NCBI GenBank assembly: GCA_044432725.1
Contig: JAWXUL010000010.1
Location: forward strand, 1 to 64,000
Direction of reading: 5' to 3'
DNA length: 64,000 nt
Source: JAWXUK01 sp044432725
GTDB lineage: Bacteria > Bacillota > Clostridia > Oscillospirales > Oscillospiraceae
The translations under genes were made by a program, and so were the position numbers. The notes below the pieces were generated by a model. The model saw only the letters and a program-made list of their open reading frames with translations. It had not been told where the DNA came from and did no database searches. The first letter of the stretch is position 1; each line of letters begins with the position of its first letter. This document shows positions 8,628 to 17,127 of the stretch, piece by piece.

Positions 8628-9389
8628 TCAAAATGGGATTTGGGATTTTGTGGACTCTATCTGGAAATTCCCAAGACTTTGTCCGTTGATTGCACTGTCT
8701 AAATCGTTAAAATGCCACCACTCAGAAGCCAGAGGTGTCAGTCCTGCATTGGTACAATAGTTTCTCAACAACACAGAACCTTCGGTCAAACCTTCGGCTG
8801 TGGGCGTATTTCTCCAATCTTCATCGTTTCCAGAGTTCACAGGATAGGCAAGGCTGGCAGAATGATAACTTAATTCATGGATTGGCGTTTGCATCTCATA
8901 TTCCTCTGCAGAGATTACGGTCAAAAATTGATAATCACCAGAGGTATCTGTCCTATATTCTGTTACTTTCCCCAAAGACACATCCATGGCATAACCACGT
9001 TGATGATTCGAAATGGCCGTTGCGATAAACCAACCAAGGGACCATGGTTCCAAGGTGATTCCATTTTTCACTGTTGGGTTTGTTGTGGATAAGTCAGTGA
9101 GATTCTCAATGATATTTTTCTGCACCTCATAGGGGTGGTATAACTCATATATAATGAGGGTATGGTCATTTTCCAGTGCCAGTGCTTGGGCATGGGCAAT
9201 TGTGTAGGAGAGGTATGATTTTTCTGGTTCTTGTGGGGAAATCAGGGGAAGGGTGGGGCTCTCAGCCTCCAGCGAGGGGGCAGGAGTCAGGAGGGGAACC
9301 TCTGAGCTCTCTTGTTCCTTGATTGTATTCTCAGCACAACTGCTCAGTGACAAGGCAAGGAAAAGGATTGTAATACAATATCTTACCAT
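8628..9389 (-). CDS. VanX/VanY-like D-Ala-D-Ala peptidase lipoprotein (peptidase M15)
   Basis: The N-terminus is a lipoprotein signal (SLSLSSC, C18) followed by a Pro/Glu/Ser-rich linker. The catalytic part has HQRGYAMDVSL (zinc His and Asp), an acidic HELS motif and EWWHFND (general base Glu and third zinc His), the M15 signature. The order and the EYEMQTPIHELSYHSA stretch look closest to VanX-type dipeptidases, though annotation pipelines may say VanY. It would trim D-Ala ends of cell wall precursors or peptides outside the membrane. Its ribosome site lies inside the end of the traX-like gene (adjacent stop and start), so the two are cotranslated. Confidence 0.8.
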   Translation of the reverse strand: MVRYCITILFLALSLSSCAENTIKEQESSEVPLLTPAPSLEAESPTLPLISPQEPEKSYLSYTIAHAQALALENDHTLIIYELYHPYEVQKNIIENLTDLSTTNPTVKNGITLEPWSLGWFIATAISNHQRGYAMDVSLGKVTEYRTDTSGDYQFLTVISAEEYEMQTPIHELSYHSASLAYPVNSGNDEDWRNTPTAEGLTEGSVLLRNYCTNAGLTPLASEWWHFNDLDSAINGQSLGNFQIESTKSQIPF

Positions 9390-10127
9390 CTAAAGCACCT
9401 CCAACAGAGTTTCTTTCAGTGGTGTGAAAAAATCCAACAAAAATAGGAAGAGGAGATGGGCAGGATAGAAAATATAAAAACCATACTTTCCCATCTTGAT
9501 GAGTTCTTTTCCACGTTCTCCTCGGTAACTGAAAAGAAAGGGAATCGCTAAGAAAGTACCAAATTGATACCAGTGGGGAGATCCCTCGTGAGTAAAGCCA
9601 AAATTCATAAAGGTAGGAATGATGTGAATAAAGATAGAAATAAGAGTGAAGGAAACAAGCTGGTATTTGCGTTGACCTCGGAAGATGCCAAATCCCAAAA
9701 TCCAAAGAAGGGAGATATAGTTCCAATTTGCCTTTCTTACCAGTATACAGCAAAACCCCACAATGAGAATTTTAGCAACAAGAGACATTTGTTCCCTTTT
9801 TACTATTTTCAAAGAGAATAAGCCTAAAAATAGTCCCCACATCACACTGGTTGCTTGAAAAAAAGTAAAACCAAAAGCAATATTATAGGGAATGTGGGAT
9901 ATGAGAGCAAAAACAAACAAGCGTAATAAATACTTGTTGATGTTAGAAGTGGTATAAAAGCCCTCTGCAATCAAATAGCACATAATCGGAGCCACAATTC
10001 GTCCACTGACTCGTAATATCATACCGAATTCTGTATCGTGATCCACAAAGATTGCAACAAAATGGTCCATGAACATCAGGCTGATGGCAAGGATTTTTAA
10101 TTGATTTGCTGTGAGATGATTTGTCAT
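9390..10127 (-). CDS. TraX-family membrane protein
   Basis: A 245-residue polytopic protein beginning with a region that matches the TraX/Acyltransferase-like family (LKILAISLMFMDHF, then RVSGRIVAPIMCYLIAEGF and FALISHIPYNIAFG). About eight hydrophobic segments are visible. TraX acetylates pilin in F plasmids, but chromosomal clostridial homologues have unknown targets, possibly cell-envelope polymers. It is followed directly by the VanX-like lipoprotein and faces a divergent TetR regulator. Confidence 0.8.
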   Translation of the reverse strand: MTNHLTANQLKILAISLMFMDHFVAIFVDHDTEFGMILRVSGRIVAPIMCYLIAEGFYTTSNINKYLLRLFVFALISHIPYNIAFGFTFFQATSVMWGLFLGLFSLKIVKREQMSLVAKILIVGFCCILVRKANWNYISLLWILGFGIFRGQRKYQLVSFTLISIFIHIIPTFMNFGFTHEGSPHWYQFGTFLAIPFLFSYRGERGKELIKMGKYGFYIFYPAHLLFLFLLDFFTPLKETLLEVL

Positions 10128-10144
10128 AGGGACGACCTTTCTCC

Positions 10145-10203
10145 TTGTAAAGGGGTGATCTCTATGGTATAATAATACAGATAAATTTTATTGTACGCAA
10201 TAA
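10145..10203 (+). promoter_or_regulatory. tetR promoter and 16-bp palindromic operator
   Basis: TTGTAA (10145-10150) and TATAAT (10168-10173) are spaced by 17 bases. Just downstream, 10188-10203 is the perfect palindrome TTATTGTACGCAATAA, placed where a TetR-family protein could block this promoter and possibly the divergent traX-vanX pair. Operator function is inferred from position and symmetry. Confidence 0.6.
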
Positions 10204-10266
10204 TTGATTTTGTTTAATCATCAGTTATTGGACAGTTTCAGAAAAGTGTACAGAAAGTGGGAGAAG

Positions 10267-10788
10267 ATGGACAGACGACAAGGGAAAACAAGGAAGGCAA
10301 TTTTACAGGCTTTCGATGAAATTCTATCAGAAAAGTCAGTAGATAAAATCACAGTCACAGAAATCGCAGACCTTGCAGACATTGGGAAAAGCACATTTTA
10401 TACTCATTTTGAAACCAAGGAACACCTGATCCAGTATATATGTCAGGACTTTTTTCACCACCTGAAAGAGAGTGAATACTCTGATCGATACCCTGACTTA
10501 GAACAGATGCTCCTACACCTTCTTTTGCATATTTATGATGAAAAAAATCATATTCTACGGCTGATCAAAGAAGAAAATCAGATTTGCAATCACTTTTTTA
10601 TTAGCTATCTAGATGATGTTTTTGTAAAATACCTTCATGTGGATATGGAAGTGAACGAAGTCTTTGCACGAAACCACATTGTCGCTAGTTTTATCTCGGC
10701 ATTGCGTTGGCATATTAACAACCCCAAAATACTTTCTTTGGAAAAATTAGTGCAAGATTTTATCCAATTAAATGGCATTTTACTGTGA
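10267..10788 (+). CDS. TetR/AcrR-family transcriptional regulator
   Basis: About 173 residues from ATG 10267 (an in-frame upstream TTG start at 10204 is less likely because it would overlap the operator). The N-terminal helix-turn-helix is clear: ITVTEIADLADIGKSTFYTHFETKEHLI. The C-terminal ligand domain is short, similar to TetR_C_7-type (YsiA/DhaS-like) regulators. It probably autoregulates through the palindrome just upstream and may control the divergent traX-vanX pair. Ligand unknown. Confidence 0.85.
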   Translation: MDRRQGKTRKAILQAFDEILSEKSVDKITVTEIADLADIGKSTFYTHFETKEHLIQYICQDFFHHLKESEYSDRYPDLEQMLLHLLLHIYDEKNHILRLIKEENQICNHFFISYLDDVFVKYLHVDMEVNEVFARNHIVASFISALRWHINNPKILSLEKLVQDFIQLNGILL

Positions 10789-10789
10789 T

Positions 10790-10814
10790 AACGCAAAGAT
10801 ATTATGCGTTTTTT
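10790..10814 (+). terminator. terminator after tetR
   Basis: AACGCA pairs with TGCGTT around a 9-base loop and is followed by a T run. It begins two bases after the tetR stop. Confidence 0.65.
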
Positions 10815-10870
10815 CGTTATCAATTAGTGTTTACGAAGATCATATTTCACGTGGGGAGATCGTCAGAAAT

Positions 10871-10899
10871 TTGACTTTCCATCTTTTCTGTGCTATTAT
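10871..10899 (+). promoter_or_regulatory. promoter of the AAA-M41 gene
   Basis: TTGACT (10871-10876) and TATTAT (10894-10899) are separated by 17 bases, about 85 bases before the start of the giant AAA protein. Confidence 0.55.
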
Positions 10900-10982
10900 T
10901 TGGAAGATAATGACCTATCTATCCTTCCCCCAAAAGTCTGTTTTTGAGATACTGCTCCAAAATGATAAAAAAAGGTGATACC

Positions 10983-13900
10983 ATGAGAAAAAACAAATCC
11001 ACTTTTGAATTTAAATGGCAACAAGAGGTGTATATTGACCCAATCACAAATGAAAAAGTCAATGGCTTAGGGATGATCCATGAAAATCTTTTTCAACTTG
11101 CTATGTTGTTAAGTGACGATATACACATTGAGCCAAAATTAAATGAAAATAAGAAAATTGTCTATTCTTATCGAAAAGCCCTCTATCGAATGGGAAAAAA
11201 CAATGAGATGCTTCCTACTTCCACTGCCTATATGATGAAAATGTGGCATAATGGTCCTATCATTTTAAACAAGGAACAAGTATGGGGCATAGATACTGAT
11301 GGTATGACTTATGCAAAAGAGGAAACGCCTTCTGGCGAAACGAGAATTCATGAACCCAAAACTCTTTATGTTACGGCTGCTTATATTCAATATTTGAAAG
11401 CGACTGGTAATAGCGAAGAAATAGAAATCCAAAGAGCCTATTTTAAAAAACATTTTCATGGAATCGAAAAAGAATTTCGTAAACATTGGCTGAAAGCGGA
11501 AGGAGAAGATTTTTGCGTTTACAAAGCTATGTGCAAAAGGTTAGAAAATGAAAGAATTTTTCACATAAAACAAGGGGAAGAAATACTTCTCATTCACCAG
11601 AAAGAGGATTATTATTATCAGTATGTTAACCCTTATGACTTTGACGATAGCTATCTAAGAGAAGTCACAGAGGAAGAAAAACATACAGGAATTTTAAGCC
11701 CATGGCGAGAGACTCAGAGTCCTTGGCACGGAATGTTTCAGTTGGCAAAGAAATTACAAGAAAATAATTTAGTTTCTTTTGTGTTCAAAGGGGACACCAT
11801 AAACGATTTCCTAACAGGCGAAAAAATGATCGTAAATTATTTAGAGACCATCGATTATTATCGACTTTGTGGAGCTTCTCTTGGGGAGAAACTAGGGAAT
11901 CTCAGTACAGCCTTGGAAGATTGGATGTCAAAATCTGAAAACCCACCCTATGAAGTGATTAAATTAGGATTATCTTCTCAAGTTTATTCCGTTCCTGATG
12001 TGATTTTAATGGCAGGCTATTTAGATTATCGTAAAAAATGTTTTCAATATGCCTCCCTTAATTTTGAGAAGATCAGACAGTACTGGGACTGGTACTACAT
12101 TTTACGTGAAGAAGAGGAATGTTACGATGCGTTATTGAGCAGTGATTATGGGAACGAGGAACAAATTGTACCCTCTTATGTCTATATATGGGACGATGCG
12201 AATCAACGTCTGGATGAATATGTTGCTTCTAATTATGCTCTCTCTCAGGAGATAGATCGCTTTGCAACCATATACGCCTACCTTTACTGCTGGAATTCAA
12301 AAATTAAACAGTACGAGAGAGCTGAATCTTTTGAAATATGGGGAGGGGTGGAAGAGGTAGAAAATGAAATTAGGAAATCAAGGATCTACGACATGCCATC
12401 GAAAGAAGAATGGATAGCCCTTCTTAAGCGAAAATCATTGACTGCAAAAACAGTTCCCATCAGCAATGAGGCATTAAATGAAAAAGAAGCAGTGAAAAAA
12501 CGTGGAGCAAGGCAAATACAACTAGATATCAAAGAGGCTGAAGCATATGAAAATGCACGATTTGAAATAGAAGAAAAAGAGAAAAAAGAGGAAAAAAGAA
12601 AGTTGCGAGAGGAAAAGAAGAAGTTAGTAGAGCAAAAAGAATATTATCAAAAATATCGTACCACCTTATCCAGACCTTTGCGAGAACTTGCAGATGAGAA
12701 TCCAGAACATCCACGGATTTTTGGAGAATATTGGAACAATTATGGTCATAAATTTCACCCTCAGGGAAAGGAATTGGCGGTTTTTTTAGCAAACTTTTCT
12801 AATGAAGCAGGGAAATTAGTCTTACCTGATCTAGAAGAAAGGATTAATAAACCTGCCCTTGAAAAGCTGAAAAAAATGATTGGTTTGGGGAATGCTAGTC
12901 AGCAAATTGCAGACTTACAAAAATATGTCCAATATCTTGAAGAAGGAATCCAGCACGGCATGAACTTCAAGGAAGAAAATAAACACATGATTTTCACAGG
13001 AAACCCAGGAACGGGGAAAACCATGGTCGCACGGCTTTTTGCTGAAATTTTATATGACTTGGGGCTGACTCGTCGAAAAGAAATTGTAGAGGTAGATCGA
13101 AAAGATCTGGTTGCTGGATGGATTGGACAAACAGCCCCTTTGGTGACGCAAGTGGTGGAAAAAGCTGTGGGTGGAGTCTTGTTTATTGACGAAGCATATT
13201 CCCTGACACCAGCATCAGAAAGAGATTTTGGCCACGAAGCCATTGCGACTTTGATCAAAGCGATGGAAGACCACAAAGGGGATTTGATTGTCATTTTGGC
13301 AGGTTATCAAAAGGAAATGAGAGAATTTGTTCGATCTAACCCTGGGATTAAGTCTCGCATCGCCTTTGAGGTTGATTTTCGTGACTATACAGTGGATGAA
13401 TTGGTGGAAATCACAGATATTGCCTTGAAAGAAAAAGGCTTTCTTTATGACAAAAAAGAAATCACCTTGAAGCTGGCTGATATCTATCAATTATTCCACA
13501 AGTTTAAAAATTTCGGCAACGCTCGTTTTGCCATGGATGTGATACAAAAAATCACCATCAAACGTGCCATACGCCATGATCTTCAAAAGAAAAACGGCAT
13601 ATTACAAAACAAACCGGGTGGATATATTACAGAGCTCATTGCAGAGGACATCCCAACTGGGAAAGAAATGATGGCTTTGGACACACAGGTTCTTCAAGAT
13701 TACGAAACAAAATTAGAAGAAATCATCGGCATGGAAACGGTAAAGGAAAGAGTGCAGGATTTCAAAGACATGGTACTCTTTCAGCGAAAAGCAAAGGCGG
13801 AAGGCGCCACTATTCCAGCTTCCAATATGCACATGATTTTCACTGGAAATCCAGGAACAGGAAAAACAACCATTGCCCACCTGATGGCAAATATGCTCTA

Positions 13901-15851
13901 TCAAATGGACATTATCTCACGTAATCACGTAGAAGAAGTCAATCCCAGAGAATTGGCAGAAGACCCTTTGTCAAAAACCAGAGATGCGTTGGAAGCAGCA
14001 AGGGGAGGAGTGCTTTTCATTGACGAAGCTTATGGTTTGGTGCTCAACGAACAGGATATCAAAGGTCAACAAGTAGTGGATATTTTGCTTAAGGAAATGG
14101 AAGAGTTCCAAGATACTCTCATTGTGATTTTTGCTGGATATGAAGATAAAATGAGACAATTCTTAGATTCAAACGCTGGGATTAAGTCTAGAATTGGAGA
14201 TATATTTCATTTTGACAACTACACTGTGGATCAGTTATATCTCATGTATCGAAACTTGGCAAAGAGAAATGGTTTTACCCTTGGGCCCAATGTGGAACAT
14301 GAAGTGAAAGATGTGATAAAAGCTTTTTCTACAACTAAATATTTTGGTAATGGTCGTTTTATAGATGAATTATTCCACAAAACCTTGCTTTTACATGGGA
14401 AACACTTGAAAAAGGATGAGTCTAATCTATTACGCATCGAAAAAGAGGATATTCCTGATCCTAGATATATGAAAAATAGTCCAAAGGTAACAGAAACTCT
14501 CGATTTAGATCATATCATTGGATTAAATAAGGTGAAAGAGCAAATAAAAGCCTTTGAACAACTGGTTAAATTTACCCAGAAAGCAAAAAACCACAAACTA
14601 AGGGTTCCTGATTTCAACTATCACATGATTTTCAGTGGCAACCCAGGCACAGGAAAAACCACGGTTGCCAAAGTCTTAGCCAAAAAATTGTATGAAATTG
14701 GTGTCATTACAGAAAATAAATGTAAAGTGGTAGAGCGAAAAGATTTGATTGCCACCCATATTGGTCATACAGCCCAAAAGGTGGCTGATGTGATAGAAAG
14801 TGCCATGGGAGGGGTGTTATTCATTGATGAAGCCTATTCCCTCGTTGGAAAATCGGAAAACGACTTTGGTGCAGAAGCCATTGAAACTTTGATTACAGCA
14901 ATGGAAATTTATAAGGATAATTTGATTGTAATTTTTGCTGGATATGAAGATCACATGGAAAAATTCAAAGAAGCAAATCCTGGTATCGCTTCTCGTATTG
15001 GCTTCTATTTCCAATTTGAAGACTACACCACAGAAGAATTGTACGATATTTTTGACAGTAAAGTGAAATCCTGTGGATTTTCTCTTGGAAGTTCTGTGGA
15101 AGTAGAAGTAAAAAAATTGATGCAATATTTCTCTTCTAAGCCTGCCTTTGGCAATGGCCGCTTTGTGGAAAAAGTGTTTCGAGTGATTTTGGAAAAACAC
15201 GGTAAAAATTGTGATAGTAGAGACTTTACAGGGAAGCCTGCCCTAGAGAAACAGTATCTTGAAATGATTTTGGCAAAAGATATCCCCTCAATCGAAGAAA
15301 TGACAAAGCTGATGGATAACGGGAAAAATATGCCATTGGCAGAAAATTATGAGGAAGAAGCCTTCTGGCGTATTGCTGTTCACGAGGTGGGGCATGGCTT
15401 GGTACAGATGCGAAACTTCCCTAAGTCGAAAATCGAAAAAATTACCATAAAACCAGAGGCAAACGGTGCTTTGGGTTATATGCAACGGGAATTAGAACTG
15501 GGAACCCTTTATACCAAAGAAGAATACTGCAAAAAAATTGCAGTTTCCATGGCAGGACTTGCTGCAGAAACGGTGACTTATGGTAATTATGCCGATGGTG
15601 GCAGTAGCGATATCAAGAGTGCAACCAATGTTGCCAAGCATATGATTCAGTCCTTGGGGATGTCAAAGTACGGATTTGCAGGCAGTGGTGATAAGAAAGA
15701 GGAAACAGCTGAAATCAATGAAATGTTAGAGCAAGAATACCAAAATGCGATGAAGCTGATTGAAAAAGAAAAGGTCAGTTTTGACAAAGCAGTGGATTAC
15801 TTAATGGAAAAGAAAGTCATTACAGAAGAGGAGTTTAAAAAATTCTGGTGA
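10983..15851 (+). CDS. giant protein: three CbxX/SpoVK-type AAA+ domains fused to an M41 (FtsH-like) metallopeptidase
   Basis: The 1622-residue protein starts at ATG 10983 after an AAGGTGAT site. Residues 1-500 match nothing I recognise; residues about 525-580 are a charged coiled coil. Three AAA+ modules follow with identical Walker A GNPGTGKT at 673, 955 and 1219 and matching GG(V)LFIDEAY Walker B motifs, as in CbbX/CfxQ/SpoVK. Residues about 1455-1570 resemble the FtsH protease: zinc motif HEVGH (1467-1471) and the downstream Asp of GSSDIKSAT (1543). No membrane segment is seen, so unlike FtsH it should be cytosolic. Role unknown: ATP-driven unfolding coupled to proteolysis is inferred. 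It stands alone between its promoter and terminator, upstream of the defence operon. Confidence 0.85.
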   Translation: MRKNKSTFEFKWQQEVYIDPITNEKVNGLGMIHENLFQLAMLLSDDIHIEPKLNENKKIVYSYRKALYRMGKNNEMLPTSTAYMMKMWHNGPIILNKEQVWGIDTDGMTYAKEETPSGETRIHEPKTLYVTAAYIQYLKATGNSEEIEIQRAYFKKHFHGIEKEFRKHWLKAEGEDFCVYKAMCKRLENERIFHIKQGEEILLIHQKEDYYYQYVNPYDFDDSYLREVTEEEKHTGILSPWRETQSPWHGMFQLAKKLQENNLVSFVFKGDTINDFLTGEKMIVNYLETIDYYRLCGASLGEKLGNLSTALEDWMSKSENPPYEVIKLGLSSQVYSVPDVILMAGYLDYRKKCFQYASLNFEKIRQYWDWYYILREEEECYDALLSSDYGNEEQIVPSYVYIWDDANQRLDEYVASNYALSQEIDRFATIYAYLYCWNSKIKQYERAESFEIWGGVEEVENEIRKSRIYDMPSKEEWIALLKRKSLTAKTVPISNEALNEKEAVKKRGARQIQLDIKEAEAYENARFEIEEKEKKEEKRKLREEKKKLVEQKEYYQKYRTTLSRPLRELADENPEHPRIFGEYWNNYGHKFHPQGKELAVFLANFSNEAGKLVLPDLEERINKPALEKLKKMIGLGNASQQIADLQKYVQYLEEGIQHGMNFKEENKHMIFTGNPGTGKTMVARLFAEILYDLGLTRRKEIVEVDRKDLVAGWIGQTAPLVTQVVEKAVGGVLFIDEAYSLTPASERDFGHEAIATLIKAMEDHKGDLIVILAGYQKEMREFVRSNPGIKSRIAFEVDFRDYTVDELVEITDIALKEKGFLYDKKEITLKLADIYQLFHKFKNFGNARFAMDVIQKITIKRAIRHDLQKKNGILQNKPGGYITELIAEDIPTGKEMMALDTQVLQDYETKLEEIIGMETVKERVQDFKDMVLFQRKAKAEGATIPASNMHMIFTGNPGTGKTTIAHLMANMLYQMDIISRNHVEEVNPRELAEDPLSKTRDALEAARGGVLFIDEAYGLVLNEQDIKGQQVVDILLKEMEEFQDTLIVIFAGYEDKMRQFLDSNAGIKSRIGDIFHFDNYTVDQLYLMYRNLAKRNGFTLGPNVEHEVKDVIKAFSTTKYFGNGRFIDELFHKTLLLHGKHLKKDESNLLRIEKEDIPDPRYMKNSPKVTETLDLDHIIGLNKVKEQIKAFEQLVKFTQKAKNHKLRVPDFNYHMIFSGNPGTGKTTVAKVLAKKLYEIGVITENKCKVVERKDLIATHIGHTAQKVADVIESAMGGVLFIDEAYSLVGKSENDFGAEAIETLITAMEIYKDNLIVIFAGYEDHMEKFKEANPGIASRIGFYFQFEDYTTEELYDIFDSKVKSCGFSLGSSVEVEVKKLMQYFSSKPAFGNGRFVEKVFRVILEKHGKNCDSRDFTGKPALEKQYLEMILAKDIPSIEEMTKLMDNGKNMPLAENYEEEAFWRIAVHEVGHGLVQMRNFPKSKIEKITIKPEANGALGYMQRELELGTLYTKEEYCKKIAVSMAGLAAETVTYGNYADGGSSDIKSATNVAKHMIQSLGMSKYGFAGSGDKKEETAEINEMLEQEYQNAMKLIEKEKVSFDKAVDYLMEKKVITEEEFKKFW

Positions 15852-15858
15852 TGGTCTA

Positions 15859-15890
15859 AAAACCTCTGTCCTAAAAGACAGGGGTTTTTT
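15859..15890 (+). terminator. terminator after the AAA-M41 gene
   Basis: AACCTCTGTC pairs with GACAGGGGTT across CTAAAA and is followed by a T run. It starts 8 bases after the stop codon. Confidence 0.9.
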
Positions 15891-15970
15891 CATGTTTTTC
15901 TTTTCTATCCGTTTCTTTTGGAACTGTAAATTTTCCCTGATTATGCAATCATTTACAATGAAAATTTTTC

Positions 15971-15999
15971 TTGCTTTTTCCTTTGCAATATAGTATAAT
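15971..15999 (+). promoter_or_regulatory. promoter upstream of the psiE-like gene
   Basis: TTGCTT (15971-15976), 17 bases, TATAAT (15994-15999). It leaves a leader of about 215 bases before the psiE-like start. The rest of the 15891-16220 gap shows nothing I can identify. Confidence 0.5.
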
Positions 16000-16220
16000 T
16001 ATAAAAGATGGTTTTGTTATGGCTCAATTTTTTATCCATTTTATACAAAAAACAAACAGAAGAGAGTCACAGAAGCCCTCTGTGCGTGTCAAAATTATTT
16101 GTGACACAAAGCCCTGTGTCCCAGAAGGGTGCCTCGTTTAAAATTTTCTTGGAAGATTGGAATATCTTATAGCAGAACAAACTAACATAGACTGATACGA
16201 TAAAAGAAGGAAGTGATTTT

Positions 16221-16682
16221 ATGCCACAATTTAAATTTCAAAAGCAGTTATACCAAATTTCTCATGTGTTGGAAATCGCCGTGGGTTTATTGGCGACTTT
16301 TCCGATTATCCTTGCTATCCTAGGAATGGTGAGCAAAATTTTCACCATCAACTACTTTGAAGAAGGGATGCTCTTAGAGTTTATTCAGAAAACCATTGAA
16401 ATTATCATTGGTATAGAATTTGTAAAACTGATTTTCATACATACGATGGATAGCACCATCGAGGTGCTGATCATGGCTATCATGCGTCAAATCATCGTGG
16501 AACATTCCTCCGCTTGGGATACTCTGGCGCTGGTATCTGCCATCTGTTTACTCTTTTTAGTACGAAAATTCCTCTTTGTTCGTGAACTGGATAAAATGAC
16601 CTTTGATAAAACGGACCATACAAGGCATGAGGGGAAACACCTGATCAAAAAACAAGAGAAGAAAGACTTAGTGGAAAAATAA
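16221..16682 (+). CDS. PsiE-like small membrane protein
   Basis: A 153-residue protein with four hydrophobic segments. The pattern of short loops with IEFVKLIFIHTMDSTIEVLIMAIMRQIIV resembles the phosphate-starvation-inducible PsiE family. The C-terminus is charged and cytosolic. Start has an AAGGAAG site. Function of PsiE proteins is not established. No phosphate-related genes are adjacent. Confidence 0.6.
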   Translation: MPQFKFQKQLYQISHVLEIAVGLLATFPIILAILGMVSKIFTINYFEEGMLLEFIQKTIEIIIGIEFVKLIFIHTMDSTIEVLIMAIMRQIIVEHSSAWDTLALVSAICLLFLVRKFLFVRELDKMTFDKTDHTRHEGKHLIKKQEKKDLVEK

Positions 16683-17019
16683 AAAGGGAAGGGATTGTTG
16701 TGCTTTTTTCTCAGGGCAGAATTACATCATTTTTACCCCACTGCTACAAGTACTTGGTGTCTGGAACACCAGTTATGACTTGTATCCCAAAGAAGCAATA
16801 AGCCAAGGTTTTATGTATAAAAAATCGAATCTTGTCAGTAAACAAATGTGTGAGTGGATGATGATAATCCTTTTCTACTTCAAACAAGAACTAAATTGCC
16901 CACCCAAGAGATGAAATGACAATGTGCTACGTGATTTTATTTTCATTATTGAGGGGGCTTTTTTCGTCCTGTCTGCACAAAATAGGACTGTTCCTAAAAA
17001 ATCAAAGCGTTTTTTTTTC
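16683..17019. other. gene-free stretch between psiE-like gene and defence operon
   Basis: I see no gene here. A small hairpin (TGGTGT/ACACCA at about 16757-16773) without a T run is present. The stretch separates the chromosomal flank from the accessory operon. Confidence 0.4.
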
Positions 17020-17048
17020 TTGCATTTTTAACAAATTTAATGTATAAT
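17020..17048 (+). promoter_or_regulatory. promoter of the phosphorothioation defence operon
   Basis: TTGCAT (17020-17025) and TATAAT (17043-17048) have a 17-base spacer and lie 80 bases before the first gene. No other convincing promoter and no terminator were seen until 38.3 kb, so this may drive all nine genes. Confidence 0.65.
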
Positions 17049-17127
17049 GTAAGAATACCCTGAGGCGTGTATGCTTCTTTATTATTTATGGAAAAAATGT
17101 TGTCATTTTCCGAGAAAGGAGGCAACT

